Positions 63,906-64,000 of a stretch of DNA of 64,000 nt are shown in pieces; positions within the stretch are counted from its first letter, which is position 1, and every line of letters starts with the position of its first letter. The position numbers and the translations under genes were made by a program. Origin of the DNA: Nematostella vectensis (taxonomy: Eukaryota > Cnidaria > Anthozoa > Actiniaria > Edwardsiidae); the NCBI RefSeq assembly GCF_932526225.1, contig NC_064045.1, positions 310,001-374,000 of the forward strand, in the 5' to 3' direction. The notes under the pieces were generated by a model, which searched no databases, was not told the DNA's origin, and saw only the letters and a list, made by a program, of their open reading frames with translations.

Positions 63906-64000
63906 TATACCCCTGAGTACCCACCCTTAACTAAGCTAAACCCCTACGACCTAGCACTAACTACCCTATACCCATGAGTACCCACCGCTAATTAAGCTAC
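63906..64000 (+). repeat. 61-bp minisatellite, resumed normal orientation
   Basis: Matches 13193-13287 and runs off the window edge. Confidence 0.85.

Noticed and set aside
1-64000. Organellar (mitochondrial) genome
   Set aside because: AT spacers and tRNA-like sequences might suggest it, but there are no respiratory or rRNA genes, the tRNA-like sequences are one decayed type, and the inserted transposon has nuclear-type introns.

Overview
The window is almost entirely one hierarchical satellite array from what looks like an animal nuclear genome. A 4.8-kb DNA transposon interrupts it at 52617-57436. The eukaryotic nuclear call rests on that transposon, which has GT..AG introns, AATAAA signals and a TATA box. 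Its larger predicted protein resembles, from memory and unverified, an uncharacterised family that is abundant in cnidarians. A cnidarian host is therefore my best but weak guess. No ordinary host gene is visible.

Satellite layout. The base unit is a C-rich 61-bp minisatellite, itself a dimer of about 30+31 bp. Runs of it end in a divergent pair of tRNA-derived sequences (anticodon-loop CTC, tRNA-Glu-like) separated by about 90 bp. Both tRNA-like halves keep Pol III box A/box B-like blocks, and most are followed by a T5-T6 run. Right of each pair lies a G-rich arm of about 300 bp. It is a diverged inverted relative of the minisatellite, so every module is a large imperfect palindrome centred on the tRNA pair. 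AT-only spacers follow: seven long ones (about 1.5-1.6 kb of TAA/AAT-type sequence) and several short ones (about 215-260 bp).

There are 28 such pairs plus one inverted fragment. Modules are ordered into higher-order repeats (HORs) of 8.02 kb (L) and 6.08 kb (S, one 2.05-kb module missing). L+S forms a 14.10-kb super-repeat present twice in nearly identical form (about 8.6-22.7 kb and 22.7-36.8 kb). From 36.5 to 44.6 kb there is a rearranged HOR. From 44.6 to 62.3 kb the order is irregular. At 62353-63905 an inverted block of satellite replaces about 150 bp. Its two halves are in the order expected of a circularly permuted 1.6-kb module.

Transposon. It has 16-bp terminal inverted repeats (one mismatch) beginning CACG, and a CAA target duplication. 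It carries two convergent genes: a three-exon gene of about 780 codons (transposase candidate, broken by a 1-base deficit in a G-run) and a 236-codon gene of unknown function. It sits cleanly in one minisatellite unit, so the array predates it.

The many 60-110-codon open frames of the array recur in every copy, run across the tRNA-like sequences and are not credible genes. The features of most interest are the Pol III-like divergent pairs, the quadruplex-prone 61-bp unit, the nested amplification history and the inverted permuted block.
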